64,000 nucleotides of DNA from UBA8389 sp964472175 (GCA_964472175.1 CAYYJF010000001.1:44752-108751), one strand, 5' to 3'; shown: positions 18,317 to 28,039, numbered from the stretch's first letter. Notes: a model not told the origin generated them from the letters alone. Translations and numbers: made by a program.

Positions 18317-19774
18317 AGGTTGAGCTTTCAGTTCCCCAAACAGCACATACAAGGCCAGGGCCAACAGCAGAAGCGTTCTAAGCCCCATTTCCAGGTACAA
18401 ATGGTCTAGTTGAATCTTCATCCCAATGAAGTACAACACCAGTGTTAGAGCGGCATATTTAAAGGCTGACAACAAGTCATATTTGACAGGGAAATACTTC
18501 TTACCGAGCAACCACGAAACCAACATCATGACCAGAAAACAGAACAGGGAAGACCAGGCAGAAGCAACGTAACCATAAAGCGGAACAAAAACCAAATTAC
18601 CAATCACGGTCACCAGCAATCCAACGATAGAAATCACGGCCCCCCAATCTGTTTTATCCGACAATTTGTACCAAAACGAAAGGTTGAAAGTAATTCCCTG
18701 GAAAATGTAGGAAACCAGGACAATAGGTACAACCTGAAGTCCAACCCAATAATCTTTATCAATCATCAATTTCAGCAAATCCAAATAATACATGACCCCC
18801 AAAAAAACAAAAGCAGAAAAAATGATGAAGTACTTCATCGCTTCTGAATAGGCTGCCGTATCGTTCTTTTGCTTGTGTTTGGAAAAGACGAAGGGTTCAT
18901 AAGCATACCTGAATGCCTGCGTAAACATCATCATAACGATGCCCAACTTAAAACAAGCAGTATATATCCCCAGTTGCGTCAAACCCTGATCACCACCGCC
19001 AAGCAAATATTTCAAAATCATCTTATCAAGCGACTGATTCATGATGCCGGCAATCCCCAAAACCAATAGAGGTAAAGAATATCTCATGAGCGGTTTGAAC
19101 AGGCGTGGATTGAAAACAAATTTTGGTAACAACCAATATTTGGACATCAACAACAAGCCAAATACAGACGAAATGACATTCGATAAAAAGACATACCCTA
19201 CGCCGTAATCAAGTTGATAGAACCAAGAAATGAGTGATGGATGGTGTTTGTAAATGAGGGGGCAAATCCACAAGAAAAACAAATTGAAGAAGATATTCAC
19301 CCCGATCATCGCCATTCTGACCGTGGCAAAAAACAGTGGCCTCTTTTGAAACCGAATCCAGGCAAAAGGCAATGCACTGAAGGCATCAATGGCAACTGTA
19401 AATCCCATCATCCAGACAAAATCCGGATGAGATTCATACTGTAAAATGGAAGAAACCGGTCGAAGAAAAAGACTGATAACCAGAATGAAAGCCAAGGAAG
19501 TGGCTGCCAGTGAAATCAAAGATGTCGAATAAACGATATGGGCTTGATTTTTATACTTGTTGGCGAATCTGAAAAAGCCTGTTTCTAATCCATACGTTAA
19601 AATGACCAGCAACAAGGCCGTCCAGGCGTACAACTCTCCTACCATCCCATAGTCTTTGGGCTGACTCAACATATGGGTATAAAATGGCATCAAACACCAA
19701 TTCAAGAAACGGCCAAGAATGCTACTTACCCCATAAATAGCCGTATCTTTCACCAACAACCTCATTTCAGCCAT
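18281..19774 (-). CDS. Polysaccharide/lipid flippase of the MOP superfamily (Wzx-like)
   Basis: 497 residues, almost entirely hydrophobic, with about 12-14 predicted membrane helices. The N-terminus VKDTAIYGVSSILGRFLNW is typical of oligosaccharide flippases and MurJ/Wzx-type exporters in the MOP superfamily, which move lipid-linked sugars across the inner membrane. No glycosyltransferases lie nearby, so the substrate is unknown. It is followed on the same strand by ruvB 42 bp upstream. Confidence 0.88.
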   Translation of the reverse strand: MAEMRLLVKDTAIYGVSSILGRFLNWCLMPFYTHMLSQPKDYGMVGELYAWTALLLVILTYGLETGFFRFANKYKNQAHIVYSTSLISLAATSLAFILVISLFLRPVSSILQYESHPDFVWMMGFTVAIDAFSALPFAWIRFQKRPLFFATVRMAMIGVNIFFNLFFLWICPLIYKHHPSLISWFYQLDYGVGYVFLSNVISSVFGLLLMSKYWLLPKFVFNPRLFKPLMRYSLPLLVLGIAGIMNQSLDKMILKYLLGGGDQGLTQLGIYTACFKLGIVMMMFTQAFRYAYEPFVFSKHKQKNDTAAYSEAMKYFIIFSAFVFLGVMYYLDLLKLMIDKDYWVGLQVVPIVLVSYIFQGITFNLSFWYKLSDKTDWGAVISIVGLLVTVIGNLVFVPLYGYVASAWSSLFCFLVMMLVSWLLGKKYFPVKYDLLSAFKYAALTLVLYFIGMKIQLDHLYLEMGLRTLLLLALALYVLFGELKAQPLLKKYFVRGKN

Positions 19775-19816
19775 AAATCAGCTTCATTAAATACATGGAA
19801 TAAGTACGCAAAAATG

Positions 19817-20839
19817 CTAAAACAAAGACGCATCTGGCATGGATTTATGTTTGCCAAGATGCTTCCAGGCCAAATCGGTCACTTCCCTACCTCTGGGCGT
19901 TCTTTTTAAAAAACCCTCCTGAATCAAAAACGGCTCGTAAACCTCTTCAATCGTACCAGGATCCTCACTCAATGCCGTAGACAAGGTTGACAATCCAACC
20001 GGCCCCCCTTTGAATTTCTCAATAAGCACCAAAAGAATCTTATTGTCAATTCTGTCTAGACCATATTGATCAATGTTCAGCGCCTCCAAGGCATATTTAG
20101 CAATCTCTAAATCAATAATGCCTGAACCCTTCACCTGAGCAAAATCGCGCACCCTTCGAAGCAAGGCATTGGCAATTCTGGGCGTACCTCTGCTCCTTCC
20201 GGCAATTTCTTCTGCAGCATCTTTGTTGCAATGAATGGCCAAAAGCTTGGCAGATCGAAGAACAATACTGGTAAGAACTTCCGATTTATAATATTCCAAA
20301 TGGCAATTGATTCCAAATCGGGCACGCAAAGGAGCCGTCAACAATCCACTTCGTGTGGTGGCTCCTATCATAGTGAAAGGATTGATTTCCAACTGTATAG
20401 ACCTTGCTGACGGGCCTTTGTCAATCATGATATCAATTCTATAATCTTCCATTGCCGAATAGAGATACTCCTCAACAATGGGACTAAGACGATGAATCTC
20501 ATCAATAAACAGCACATCATTGGGTTCTAAAGCCGTTAAAACCCCGGCCAAATCGCCTGGTTTATCCAACACAGGGCCGGAAGTGAGCTTCATGCCCACT
20601 CCCAATTCATTGGAAATAATATTTGAAAGGGTCGTTTTGCCAAGTCCGGGCGGTCCATGTAGTAAAATATGATCCATGGCTTCACCCCGCATCTTAGCGG
20701 CGGAAACGAAAATGCGCAGATTTTCAACAATTTTCTCCTGTCCTTTGAAATCGGAAAACCTCAGCGGGCGAAGTGCTTTGTCGACATCCAGCTCTTCATT
20801 ATTTTGCTTTTCGTCACGTATGTTAAATTCTTCGCGCAT
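19817..20839 (-). CDS. ruvB: Holliday junction branch-migration ATPase
   Basis: AAA+ motor that drives branch migration with RuvA in recombinational repair. Walker A GPPGLGKTT (about residue 61), Walker B LFIDEIHR, sensor 1 GATTRSGLLTAPLRARFG and sensor 2 (GTPRIANALLRRVRDFA) are present. The C-terminal winged helix (GLSTLSTALSEDPGTIEEVYEPFLIQ) binds DNA. The 340-residue length is normal. ruvA and ruvC are not in the window. Confidence 0.97.
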   Translation of the reverse strand: MREEFNIRDEKQNNEELDVDKALRPLRFSDFKGQEKIVENLRIFVSAAKMRGEAMDHILLHGPPGLGKTTLSNIISNELGVGMKLTSGPVLDKPGDLAGVLTALEPNDVLFIDEIHRLSPIVEEYLYSAMEDYRIDIMIDKGPSARSIQLEINPFTMIGATTRSGLLTAPLRARFGINCHLEYYKSEVLTSIVLRSAKLLAIHCNKDAAEEIAGRSRGTPRIANALLRRVRDFAQVKGSGIIDLEIAKYALEALNIDQYGLDRIDNKILLVLIEKFKGGPVGLSTLSTALSEDPGTIEEVYEPFLIQEGFLKRTPRGREVTDLAWKHLGKHKSMPDASLF

Positions 20840-20857
20840 ATTTCTGGGTTTTCAGGG

Positions 20858-20865
20858 CAAATTTA
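20858..20865 (-). promoter_or_regulatory. -7 box of ruvB
   Basis: On the minus strand TAAATTTG fits TAnnTTTG, 19 bp before the ruvB ATG. It lies in the short divergent region shared with the SpmA/SpmB-like gene. Confidence 0.5.
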
Positions 20866-20904
20866 CAGAAACTTTTACAATAAACGACCGTCGCTTCTTT
20901 TTTG

Positions 20905-20912
20905 TATTTTTG
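20905..20912 (+). promoter_or_regulatory. -7 box of SpmA/SpmB-like gene
   Basis: TATTTTTG fits TAnnTTTG and lies 20 bp before ATG 20932. It overlaps an in-frame TTG at 20902, which rules that codon out as the start if this promoter is used. Confidence 0.6.
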
Positions 20913-20931
20913 TAGTCAAATATCAAACAAT

Positions 20932-22170
20932 ATGGCACTGAACTATATTTGGATCGCCTTTTTTCTCATCGCAGGCATCGTAGCATTGTTTCAATTGCTC
21001 CTATTTCAAGACACCACGGTTTTTGAACGCATGATGACAGCCAGCTTTGACTCGGCAAAAATGGCAGTATTGGACATTTCCTTGCCCTTGGCAGGTATCA
21101 TGACCTTGTGGTTGGGCATCATGAATATAGGCGAAAAAGCAGGAGCCATTCGATTATTATCAAAAATTGTGGGGCCATTTTTCCAGAAATTATTCCCGGA
21201 AATACCCAAAAATCATCCGGTGAATGGCCAATTATTGATGAATTTTTCGGCAAACATGCTAGGGCTGGACAATGCGGCGACACCAATGGGACTAAAAGCC
21301 ATGCAAAGTTTGCAAGATTTGAATCCCCAAAAAGAAACAGCGTCCAATGCTCAAATCATGTTTTTGGCTTTAAACACCTCGGGATTGACCATTATTCCAA
21401 TCAACATCATTGCGCAAAGAGCCATCCTGGGCTCGGTCAATCCAACCGATGTCTTTATTCCCATTCTCATTTCAACCTTTGTATCGACCCTGGTCGCCAT
21501 TTTATTTGTAGGATACAAACAAAAGCTTAACCTCTTGAATCCATGTGTATTGGGATGGATTGGCGGCATTTCAGCCTTCCTCTTTGGCCTAACCTACTGG
21601 TTTTCAACGATGGACAAAGCACAAATGACCGAAACTTCCGGATTGCTAAGCAACATCATCATCTTCGGCATCTTATTTGCTTTTATTCTCGGAGCATTCA
21701 TTAAAAAAGTCAACGTTTGGGAAGCCTTTATTGACGGGGCCAAAGGGGGATTTGAGACCTCGGTTAAAATCATCCCATACCTTGTAGGAATGCTCGTTGG
21801 AATCGGAGTTTTCAGAGCCAGTGGCGCAATGGATCTGCTCATGAATGGCATCAAATCCATTGTGGAAAGTGTTCAATTTGATACCCAATTCGTCGATGCG
21901 CTACCAACAGCTTTGATGAAACCACTCAGTGGAAGCGGTGCCAGAGGCATGATGCTGGATGCCATGAAAACATTTGGAGCCGACTCTTTTTCCGGTCGTT
22001 TGTCTTGCATGTTTCAGGGAGCAGCAGATACAACCTTTTACATCGTTGCACTTTATTTTGGTTCCGTAGGAATTAAAAAAACCCGGTACGCCATTGGGGC
22101 CGGCTTGTTGGCCGATTTGGCCGGAGTCATTGCTGCCATTGTGTTGGCCTACACCTTTTTTCAATCATAA
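20932..22170 (+). CDS. Nucleoside-recognition (Gate) domain membrane protein, SpmA-SpmB fusion type
   Basis: 412 residues with about 9-10 membrane helices. The first half resembles SpmA (LGLDNAATPMGLKAMQSL, ALNTSGLTIIPINIIA) and the second half SpmB (FETSVKIIPYLVGMLVGIGVFRASGAMD, GADSFSG). Both contain the Gate/nucleoside-recognition domain. In non-sporulating Bacteroidota this fused protein is common but its transported substrate is not known. The upstream TTG at 20902 was rejected because it overlaps the promoter. ybeY follows after 3 bp. Confidence 0.85.
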   Translation: MALNYIWIAFFLIAGIVALFQLLLFQDTTVFERMMTASFDSAKMAVLDISLPLAGIMTLWLGIMNIGEKAGAIRLLSKIVGPFFQKLFPEIPKNHPVNGQLLMNFSANMLGLDNAATPMGLKAMQSLQDLNPQKETASNAQIMFLALNTSGLTIIPINIIAQRAILGSVNPTDVFIPILISTFVSTLVAILFVGYKQKLNLLNPCVLGWIGGISAFLFGLTYWFSTMDKAQMTETSGLLSNIIIFGILFAFILGAFIKKVNVWEAFIDGAKGGFETSVKIIPYLVGMLVGIGVFRASGAMDLLMNGIKSIVESVQFDTQFVDALPTALMKPLSGSGARGMMLDAMKTFGADSFSGRLSCMFQGAADTTFYIVALYFGSVGIKKTRYAIGAGLLADLAGVIAAIVLAYTFFQS

Positions 22171-22173
22171 ATC

Positions 22174-22590
22174 ATGGTAAGATTCCACAGTGAACATATC
22201 GAAATGCCATCCATTGATGAAGGAAAAATTGTTGCATGGATGGAGAAAGTAGCCAACTCTTTCAACAAAAGTATCGGAGACGTTCAATATTTGATTTGTA
22301 CAGATGAAAAAATGCTGGAATACAACAATTTGCACTTGAACCACGATTATTATACAGACATTATCACATTTGATTACAGCCAAAACCCTTACATTTCGGG
22401 TGACATATACATTGGATTGGAAACAGTAAAGAGCAATGCCGCCTTATTAAAAAAGCCTTTTCAAGAGGAATTTTACAGGGTTTTGATTCATGGCATTCTG
22501 CATCTTTGTGGACTCAAAGACAAAGAAGCTAAAGATGAAATAAGGATGCGTGAAGAAGAAGACAAAGCACTTTCCATGCTCATATATTAA
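22174..22590 (+). CDS. ybeY: Endoribonuclease YbeY
   Basis: 138-residue zinc-dependent RNase that matures 16S rRNA 3' ends and assists ribosome quality control. The motif HGILHLCG carries two of the three usual His ligands. The third position, normally in GxDH, reads LKDKEAKDE here; this KDK variant is, as far as I recall, seen in other Bacteroidota YbeY proteins. It lies between the SpmA/B-like gene and mnmG in a tight run, consistent with the translation-related neighbourhood. Confidence 0.93.
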   Translation: MVRFHSEHIEMPSIDEGKIVAWMEKVANSFNKSIGDVQYLICTDEKMLEYNNLHLNHDYYTDIITFDYSQNPYISGDIYIGLETVKSNAALLKKPFQEEFYRVLIHGILHLCGLKDKEAKDEIRMREEEDKALSMLIY

Positions 22591-22614
22591 CATATATAAC
22601 ACAGATATAATAAG

Positions 22615-24492
22615 ATGAATTTCATATACGATGTCATCGTGGTCGGAGCTGGTCACGCAGGATGTGAGGCTGCTGCCGCCGCAGCCAATTTGGGTTCAAA
22701 GACCTTGCTCATCACCATGGACATGAATAAGATCGCCCAAATGAGCTGTAATCCGGCCATGGGGGGTATCGCAAAGGGACAAATTGTTCGTGAAATTGAC
22801 GCATTAGGTGGTCAATCAGCCATCGTAACAGATCAAACAGCCATTCAATTCAGGATGCTGAACCGATCTAAAGGCCCTGCCATGTGGAGCCCGAGATCAC
22901 AAAGCGACCGTACTAAATTCTCCGAATATTGGAGAGCAATCCTTGAAAACACCACCAACCTGAATATCTGGCAAGATACCGTTACAGCATTACACTTCAA
23001 TCCGGATGGTTCAGTCAACGGAGTCATTACAACCATTCAGGCAAAATTTTACGCAAAGTGCGTTGTCCTGACCAACGGAACCTTTCTAAATGGGCTGATT
23101 CATGTGGGGAAAGCCCAATATCACGGAGGAAGAATGGCAGATTCTGCCTCTTATGGGATCACAGAACAGCTCTCTTCTATGGGAATCGCTTACGATAGAA
23201 TGAAAACCGGAACGCCTGTAAGAATTGATGCAAGAAGCGTCAATTTTGACCTCATGGAAGAACAAAAAGGAGATGTAGATGATCACAAATTTTCATATTT
23301 GGATTTCAAGCCCAGGCCGCTAAAGCAACAAAGCTGTTGGATTTGTTACACGAACCCGGAGGCACACAGTATTTTGCACAATTCCATCGATGAATCGCCC
23401 TTATACAACGGACAAATCAAAAGCATTGGTCCACGATATTGCCCAAGCATTGAAACTAAAATATTTACATTCTCGGATAAAGACCAGCATCAGTTGTTTC
23501 TTGAGCCAGAAGGCGAAACAACCAATGAAATGTACTTAAACGGATTCTCTTCATCTTTACCACTATCGGTTCAAATAAAGGCGTTGGAAACGATTCCATG
23601 CTTTAAAAATGTGCAGATTTTCAGACCTGGATATGCCATTGAATACGATTTTTTTGATCCTACACAGCTTAAACACAACTTAGAAACAAAGAAAATCAAA
23701 AACTTGTTTTTTGCAGGTCAAATCAACGGAACCACTGGATACGAAGAAGCTGCAGGTCAAGGCTTGATGGCAGGCATCAACGCACACATCAACTGTCATG
23801 GTGGCGATCCTTTTGTTTTACAAAGAGATGAAGCCTATATTGGCGTATTGATCGATGATTTGGTCACAAAAGGCGTCGATGAACCGTATAGAATGTTTAC
23901 CTCCAGATCAGAACATCGCATACTTTTAAGACAAGACAATGCGGATATGAGATTGACAGAAAAAGCATACCAGCTAGGATTGGTGAAGAAAAACAGATTT
24001 AAATTATTCACAAAGAAAAAGAAAGAAGTCGATTCACTGATTGAATTTTGCTCAAATTACTCGATCAAAGCGTCCATCATCAACCCTGTTTTGGAAGCAT
24101 TAAACACCGCCCCTCTGAAACAAGGGGTGAAGTTAAAAGACCTGATTCAACGTCCACAGCTCAATTTTGACAATCTAAAACAGCATATTGAAGCCTTAAA
24201 TCAAAAAATTGAAAAAATTGACTGCTTAAAAGAAGAAATCATTGAAGCTGCAGAAATTCAAATCAAGTATGAAGGTTATATTGAAAGAGAGCGTGGCATC
24301 GCAGAAAAGATAAACAGATTGGATCAAATTAAAATTTTGGGCAAATTTGAGTACGACAACATCCAATCGCTCTCTATTGAAGCAAGGCAGAAACTTAAAA
24401 GGATACAACCAGAGACCATCGGGCAGGCATCCCGAATACCAGGTGTATCTCCAAACGACATCAACGTCTTGCTCTTATTGATGGGTAGATAA
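22615..24492 (+). CDS. mnmG: tRNA uridine-34 carboxymethylaminomethyl-modifying enzyme, FAD subunit
   Basis: FAD- and folate-dependent GidA protein that, with MnmE, modifies the wobble uridine of several tRNAs. The N-terminal dinucleotide fold GAGHAGCEAA (about residues 11-20) is followed by SCNPAMGGIAKG and the GTP-cycle partner-binding C-terminal helices (RIPGVSPNDINVLL). The Cys in CNPAMGG (about 45) is catalytic in relatives. The length of 625 residues is standard. A parS-like palindrome sits 2 bp after the stop. Confidence 0.97.
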   Translation: MNFIYDVIVVGAGHAGCEAAAAAANLGSKTLLITMDMNKIAQMSCNPAMGGIAKGQIVREIDALGGQSAIVTDQTAIQFRMLNRSKGPAMWSPRSQSDRTKFSEYWRAILENTTNLNIWQDTVTALHFNPDGSVNGVITTIQAKFYAKCVVLTNGTFLNGLIHVGKAQYHGGRMADSASYGITEQLSSMGIAYDRMKTGTPVRIDARSVNFDLMEEQKGDVDDHKFSYLDFKPRPLKQQSCWICYTNPEAHSILHNSIDESPLYNGQIKSIGPRYCPSIETKIFTFSDKDQHQLFLEPEGETTNEMYLNGFSSSLPLSVQIKALETIPCFKNVQIFRPGYAIEYDFFDPTQLKHNLETKKIKNLFFAGQINGTTGYEEAAGQGLMAGINAHINCHGGDPFVLQRDEAYIGVLIDDLVTKGVDEPYRMFTSRSEHRILLRQDNADMRLTEKAYQLGLVKKNRFKLFTKKKKEVDSLIEFCSNYSIKASIINPVLEALNTAPLKQGVKLKDLIQRPQLNFDNLKQHIEALNQKIEKIDCLKEEIIEAAEIQIKYEGYIERERGIAEKINRLDQIKILGKFEYDNIQSLSIEARQKLKRIQPETIGQASRIPGVSPNDINVLLLLMGR

Positions 24493-24494
24493 AC

Positions 24495-24510
24495 TGTTCC
24501 ACGTGGAACA
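24495..24510. other. parS-like centromere palindrome
   Basis: TGTTCCACGTGGAACA is a perfect 16-bp palindrome that differs from the classic parS TGTTTCACGTGAAACA only in the symmetric pair around the CACGTG core, and it matches the Pseudomonas-type variant. It sits right after mnmG, a gene often found near parAB in other phyla. It is the only complete copy I found in the window. ParB binding is expected but not shown. Confidence 0.8.
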
Positions 24511-24574
24511 AATAAATTGTAACAAATTGATAACCTGCTAAATGCAATATTAGAAAACCAGATTGGCGACCTTT

Positions 24575-26386
24575 ATGGCAGAATTTGACACATACCAAGC
24601 TATCAAAAACAAACTCGAGAGAATTCCCGAGCAGCCAGGAGTGTATCAATATTTTGGCATTGACGGAGAAATCATTTATGTTGGGAAAGCGAAAAACCTA
24701 AAGAAAAGGGTGATGAGCTATTTCAATAAAGACCACCATGATTCGCCAAAAACAAAAATATTGGTTAAAAAAATTCGGGATATTCAATACATCGTTGTTG
24801 CAGATGAAGAAGACGCATTGCTTCTTGAAAACAACCTCATCAAAGAATATAAGCCAAAATACAACATCCTTCTCAAAGACGATAAGACCTATCCGAGTAT
24901 TTGTATTAAAAAAGAGCCTTTTCCCCGAATATTTCAGACAAGAAAAATAGAAAAAGACGGTTCAGAATATTTTGGCCCCTACTCCAATGCGTCCATCATT
25001 CGGGCTTTGCTTCAATCCATACGCAATATTTACCCGATAAGAACGTGCAAATTGCCTTTATTGGAAAAAGACATCAAACAAGGAAAATACAAGAGCTGTC
25101 TTGAGTTGCAAATAAAAAAATGCATGGGCCCATGTATCGGTTTGCAACAGATGGATGCATACATGGAAAATATTCGGGAAATCCGTGAAATATTAAAAGG
25201 CAATACAGCATTGATCAGCAAAAAACTGTTCAATGAAATGCAAAATCTTTCAAAAGATATGAAATTTGAGGAGGCGCATCAAATCAAAAATAAATACGAT
25301 TTAATCGAGCAATTTAAAAGCAAATCGACGGTCGTTAATACAAAAATTGATCAAATAGAAGTCTATTCCTATGCGGAAATTGATCAAACAGCCTTGGTCA
25401 ATCATTTATTCATCGTTCAAGGATGCATTGTTAGAGGACTCACCTTAGATTACAAAAAAAAGGTCGAAGAATCGAAAGAATCTGTTCTCAGTTCAGCCAT
25501 TTTTGAAATACAATCCAGGTTTAACAACGTTGGGAAAAAGGTGATCGTGCCTTTTGAGCCGGAGATGAAAGCAAAAAACATTGAATACATACTTCCCACA
25601 AAAGGCGATTATAAAAAACTCTATGATTTATCCGTTCAAAACGTGAAGCAATACAAGGTTGAGCTTCTTAAACAGAAAGAAAAACTTCATCCGGAACAAA
25701 GGAGCATTCGGATACTGAGTACATTGAAAGCAGACCTGCAGTTATCTTCACTCCCATTGCACATTGAATGTTTTGACAATTCTAATATTCAAGGGCAATT
25801 CCCGGTCTCTGCATGTGTTGTCTTCAAAAATGCAAAGCCATCGAAAAAAGACTACAGACATTTCAATATCCGCACCGTCGAAGGACCAAACGACTTCGCT
25901 TCGATGGAAGAAGTCTTGCATAGAAGATACGAAAGAATCCTCCACGAAGAAGGCCCATTACCCCAGTTGATCATCGTTGATGGTGGGAAAGGTCAGCTTT
26001 CATCGGCAGTGAGCGTGCTGGAAACATTGGGCATCAACCATAAAATTGCCATCATTGGCATCGCCAAAAATTTAGAAGAAATATTTTTTCCCTACGACTC
26101 TGTACCCATCTATTTGAACAAAGACAGCGAGTCACTTAAACTTATTCAACACCTTAGGGATGAAGCACATAGGTTTGGAATCAGCCATCACCGAAATCAG
26201 AGAAGTAAGGCACAAACACATTCCATCTTAGATGACATCAAAGGGGTTGGACCAAGCACAAAAATAGCATTATTTCAGCACTTCAAAACCATTCAACAAA
26301 TGAGAAAAGCCAGCTTGGAGGAGATGGAAAAGGTGGTTGGGAAACAAAAATCAAGGTTGATAAAGGACTATTTTGAACAACAATGA
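24575..26386 (+). CDS. uvrC: UvrABC excinuclease subunit C
   Basis: Makes the dual incisions of nucleotide-excision repair. Order of domains: GIY-YIG nuclease (PGVYQYFG and IIYVGKAKNLKKRV, about residues 20-55), the UvrB-interacting UVR segment (about 200-240), the RNase H-like second nuclease (IECFDNSNIQGQFPV, about 400, and LIIVDGGKGQLSSA) and the C-terminal helix-hairpin-helix (IKGVGPSTKIALFQHF). ATG 24575 was preferred to TTG 24563. 603 residues is normal. Its stop overlaps dtd by 4 bp. Confidence 0.96.
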   Translation: MAEFDTYQAIKNKLERIPEQPGVYQYFGIDGEIIYVGKAKNLKKRVMSYFNKDHHDSPKTKILVKKIRDIQYIVVADEEDALLLENNLIKEYKPKYNILLKDDKTYPSICIKKEPFPRIFQTRKIEKDGSEYFGPYSNASIIRALLQSIRNIYPIRTCKLPLLEKDIKQGKYKSCLELQIKKCMGPCIGLQQMDAYMENIREIREILKGNTALISKKLFNEMQNLSKDMKFEEAHQIKNKYDLIEQFKSKSTVVNTKIDQIEVYSYAEIDQTALVNHLFIVQGCIVRGLTLDYKKKVEESKESVLSSAIFEIQSRFNNVGKKVIVPFEPEMKAKNIEYILPTKGDYKKLYDLSVQNVKQYKVELLKQKEKLHPEQRSIRILSTLKADLQLSSLPLHIECFDNSNIQGQFPVSACVVFKNAKPSKKDYRHFNIRTVEGPNDFASMEEVLHRRYERILHEEGPLPQLIIVDGGKGQLSSAVSVLETLGINHKIAIIGIAKNLEEIFFPYDSVPIYLNKDSESLKLIQHLRDEAHRFGISHHRNQRSKAQTHSILDDIKGVGPSTKIALFQHFKTIQQMRKASLEEMEKVVGKQKSRLIKDYFEQQ

Positions 26387-26826
26387 AAGCACTCATTCAA
26401 AGGGTAAAGAAGGCAAAAGTGACAGTCAATGGGGAGATTACAGGAGCCATTGATGATGGTATGCTGGTTTTCATCGGCGTTGAAAAAGATGATAATAAAG
26501 AAGATCTGGCCTATATTTGCAAGAAAATTGTGAACCTTCGAATTTTTTCAGATGCGGAAGGCAAAATGAACCATTCGATCATAGATAAGGAATATAATAT
26601 TCTGTTAATCAGCCAATTTACACTCACGGCAAACACAAAAAAAGGGAACAGACCCTCTTTTATTGAAGCAGCAGCACCGGAGATTGCCGTTGAAATGTAT
26701 CAGGAGATGATTGAAACCTTGAGTCTGGTCATGGGGAAAAAAATACAAACCGGAATATTTGGAGCAGATATGCAAGTAGAATTAATCAACGATGGGCCAG
26801 TAACCATTCCCATTCAATCAAGATAA
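26383..26826 (+). CDS. dtd: D-aminoacyl-tRNA deacylase
   Basis: 147-residue proofreading enzyme that hydrolyses D-amino acids from tRNA. The family motifs SQFTLTANTKKGNRPSF and the cross-subunit NDGPVT loop (Gly-cisPro) near the C-terminus are both present, which makes the active site of the homodimer complete. It starts within the ATGA overlap with uvrC, so translational coupling is likely. Confidence 0.95.
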   Translation: MKALIQRVKKAKVTVNGEITGAIDDGMLVFIGVEKDDNKEDLAYICKKIVNLRIFSDAEGKMNHSIIDKEYNILLISQFTLTANTKKGNRPSFIEAAAPEIAVEMYQEMIETLSLVMGKKIQTGIFGADMQVELINDGPVTIPIQSR

Positions 26827-26827
26827 G

Positions 26828-27166
26828 ATGGAAACAATTACACTAAGTCAAGCGCAAGAAATGGTGGACGATTGGATCAGGGAATACGGCGTAAAGTATT
26901 TCAACGAGTTAACCAATATGGCCATTTTAACAGAAGAAGTGGGTGAACTTGCACGGATTATTGCACGTACCTATGGCGAACAATCCTTTAAGTCAACCGA
27001 TAAAGAATCTAGTATTTCGGAGGAACTGGCAGATGTGTTGTGGGTTATCCTATGTTTGGCCAATCAAACGGGGACCGATCTAACCAAGGCATTTCAGCAT
27101 ACGATACAAAAGAAAACAATCAGAGACAACACCAGACATTTAAACAATAAAAAACTTACAGATTGA
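26828..27166 (+). CDS. MazG-like nucleotide pyrophosphohydrolase
   Basis: 112 residues. The all-alpha NTP pyrophosphohydrolase pattern is visible: EEVGELARIIAR (ExxE-type first metal-binding helix, about residues 38-49) and EELADVLWVILCLA (ExxD, about 66-80). Such small MazG-type enzymes hydrolyse (d)NTPs to monophosphates and may clear aberrant nucleotides. The substrate is not readable here. It shares one base with the deoC start (TGATG), forming a dtd-mazG-deoC run. Confidence 0.85.
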   Translation: METITLSQAQEMVDDWIREYGVKYFNELTNMAILTEEVGELARIIARTYGEQSFKSTDKESSISEELADVLWVILCLANQTGTDLTKAFQHTIQKKTIRDNTRHLNNKKLTD

Positions 27167-28038
27167 TGGGAAAAATTGAATCAGTTTTGAAGGAGTATCC
27201 AAAAATGGATTATCAGAACATAGAAAACGACATTCAAAAGATCATAGAAAAACGGGCTAATGGCTATAAAAATCAAAAAACCTACAGTGCACTATTCAAC
27301 TGTTTGGATTTGACCAGCCTCAATACAACAGATAACGAACAATGCATTTCTGATTTGGTTCAAAAAGTGAACCTCCTACCCGAGAAATTCCAGGAAATGC
27401 CACAAGTCGCGGCCATTTGTATTTATCCATCTTTTATCAAGATTGTGAAAGAAGAATTGACTGAATCGATCGAAATCGCATCGGTTTCAGGCGGTTTTCC
27501 ACACGCACAGACCTTCATGGAGGTTAAGGTAGCAGAAACAGCCTTATGCGTACTGGAAGGCGCCACAGAGGTTGATTGTGTGCTTTCTGTAGGGGAACTC
27601 AAAGAAAAAAGGTACGATGAAATCGTAGAAGAACTTCAGGAAATGAAGGCCACTTGTAGAAACGCTACACTGAAAGTGATATTGGAAACAGAAGCCCTTA
27701 CTTTGGATGAAATCAGAATCGCCAGCATTCTTTGTTTGGAATCCGGTGTTGACTTTATCAAAACTTCGACAGGAAAAATGAAAGTGGGAGCCACTTTAGA
27801 GGCCGCTTACGTGATGCTGCATACCATAAAGGACTATGCTGAACTTAGGGGTGAAAACAAAGGGTTTAAGGCAGCCGGTGGCATTTCAACAGCTGAAGAA
27901 GCCATCAAATACTATAGCCTGGTTGATGAGATCCTTGGAGCAGAATGGTTGAACAATCAACGATTAAGATTTGGGGCAAGTAAATTGGCAAACAGCTTGC
28001 TTTCAGAATATTATGGAAAGCAAATTAACTACTTCTAA
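27166..28038 (+). CDS. deoC: Deoxyribose-phosphate aldolase
   Basis: Cleaves 2-deoxyribose 5-phosphate to glyceraldehyde 3-phosphate and acetaldehyde in deoxynucleoside salvage. The TIM-barrel residues are visible: the Schiff-base Lys in VDFIKTSTGKM (about residue 206) and the second catalytic Lys in FKAAGGIS (about 241). 290 residues is longer than the E. coli protein because of a roughly 40-residue N-terminal extension. ATG 27166 is used, overlapping the mazG-like stop by one base. It ends 1 bp before the convergent prenyl synthase gene. Confidence 0.94.
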   Translation: MGKIESVLKEYPKMDYQNIENDIQKIIEKRANGYKNQKTYSALFNCLDLTSLNTTDNEQCISDLVQKVNLLPEKFQEMPQVAAICIYPSFIKIVKEELTESIEIASVSGGFPHAQTFMEVKVAETALCVLEGATEVDCVLSVGELKEKRYDEIVEELQEMKATCRNATLKVILETEALTLDEIRIASILCLESGVDFIKTSTGKMKVGATLEAAYVMLHTIKDYAELRGENKGFKAAGGISTAEEAIKYYSLVDEILGAEWLNNQRLRFGASKLANSLLSEYYGKQINYF

Positions 28039-28039
28039 C

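Noticed and set aside
20902..20931. TTG start at 20902 for the SpmA/SpmB-like gene
   Set aside because: It overlaps the -7 promoter box and adds residues not seen in the family; ATG 20932 is better.
22495..22560. YbeY as a degraded protein because the third zinc-ligand His is missing
   Set aside because: The KDK variant after HGILHLCG is, as far as I recall, common in Bacteroidota YbeY, and the rest of the protein is complete.
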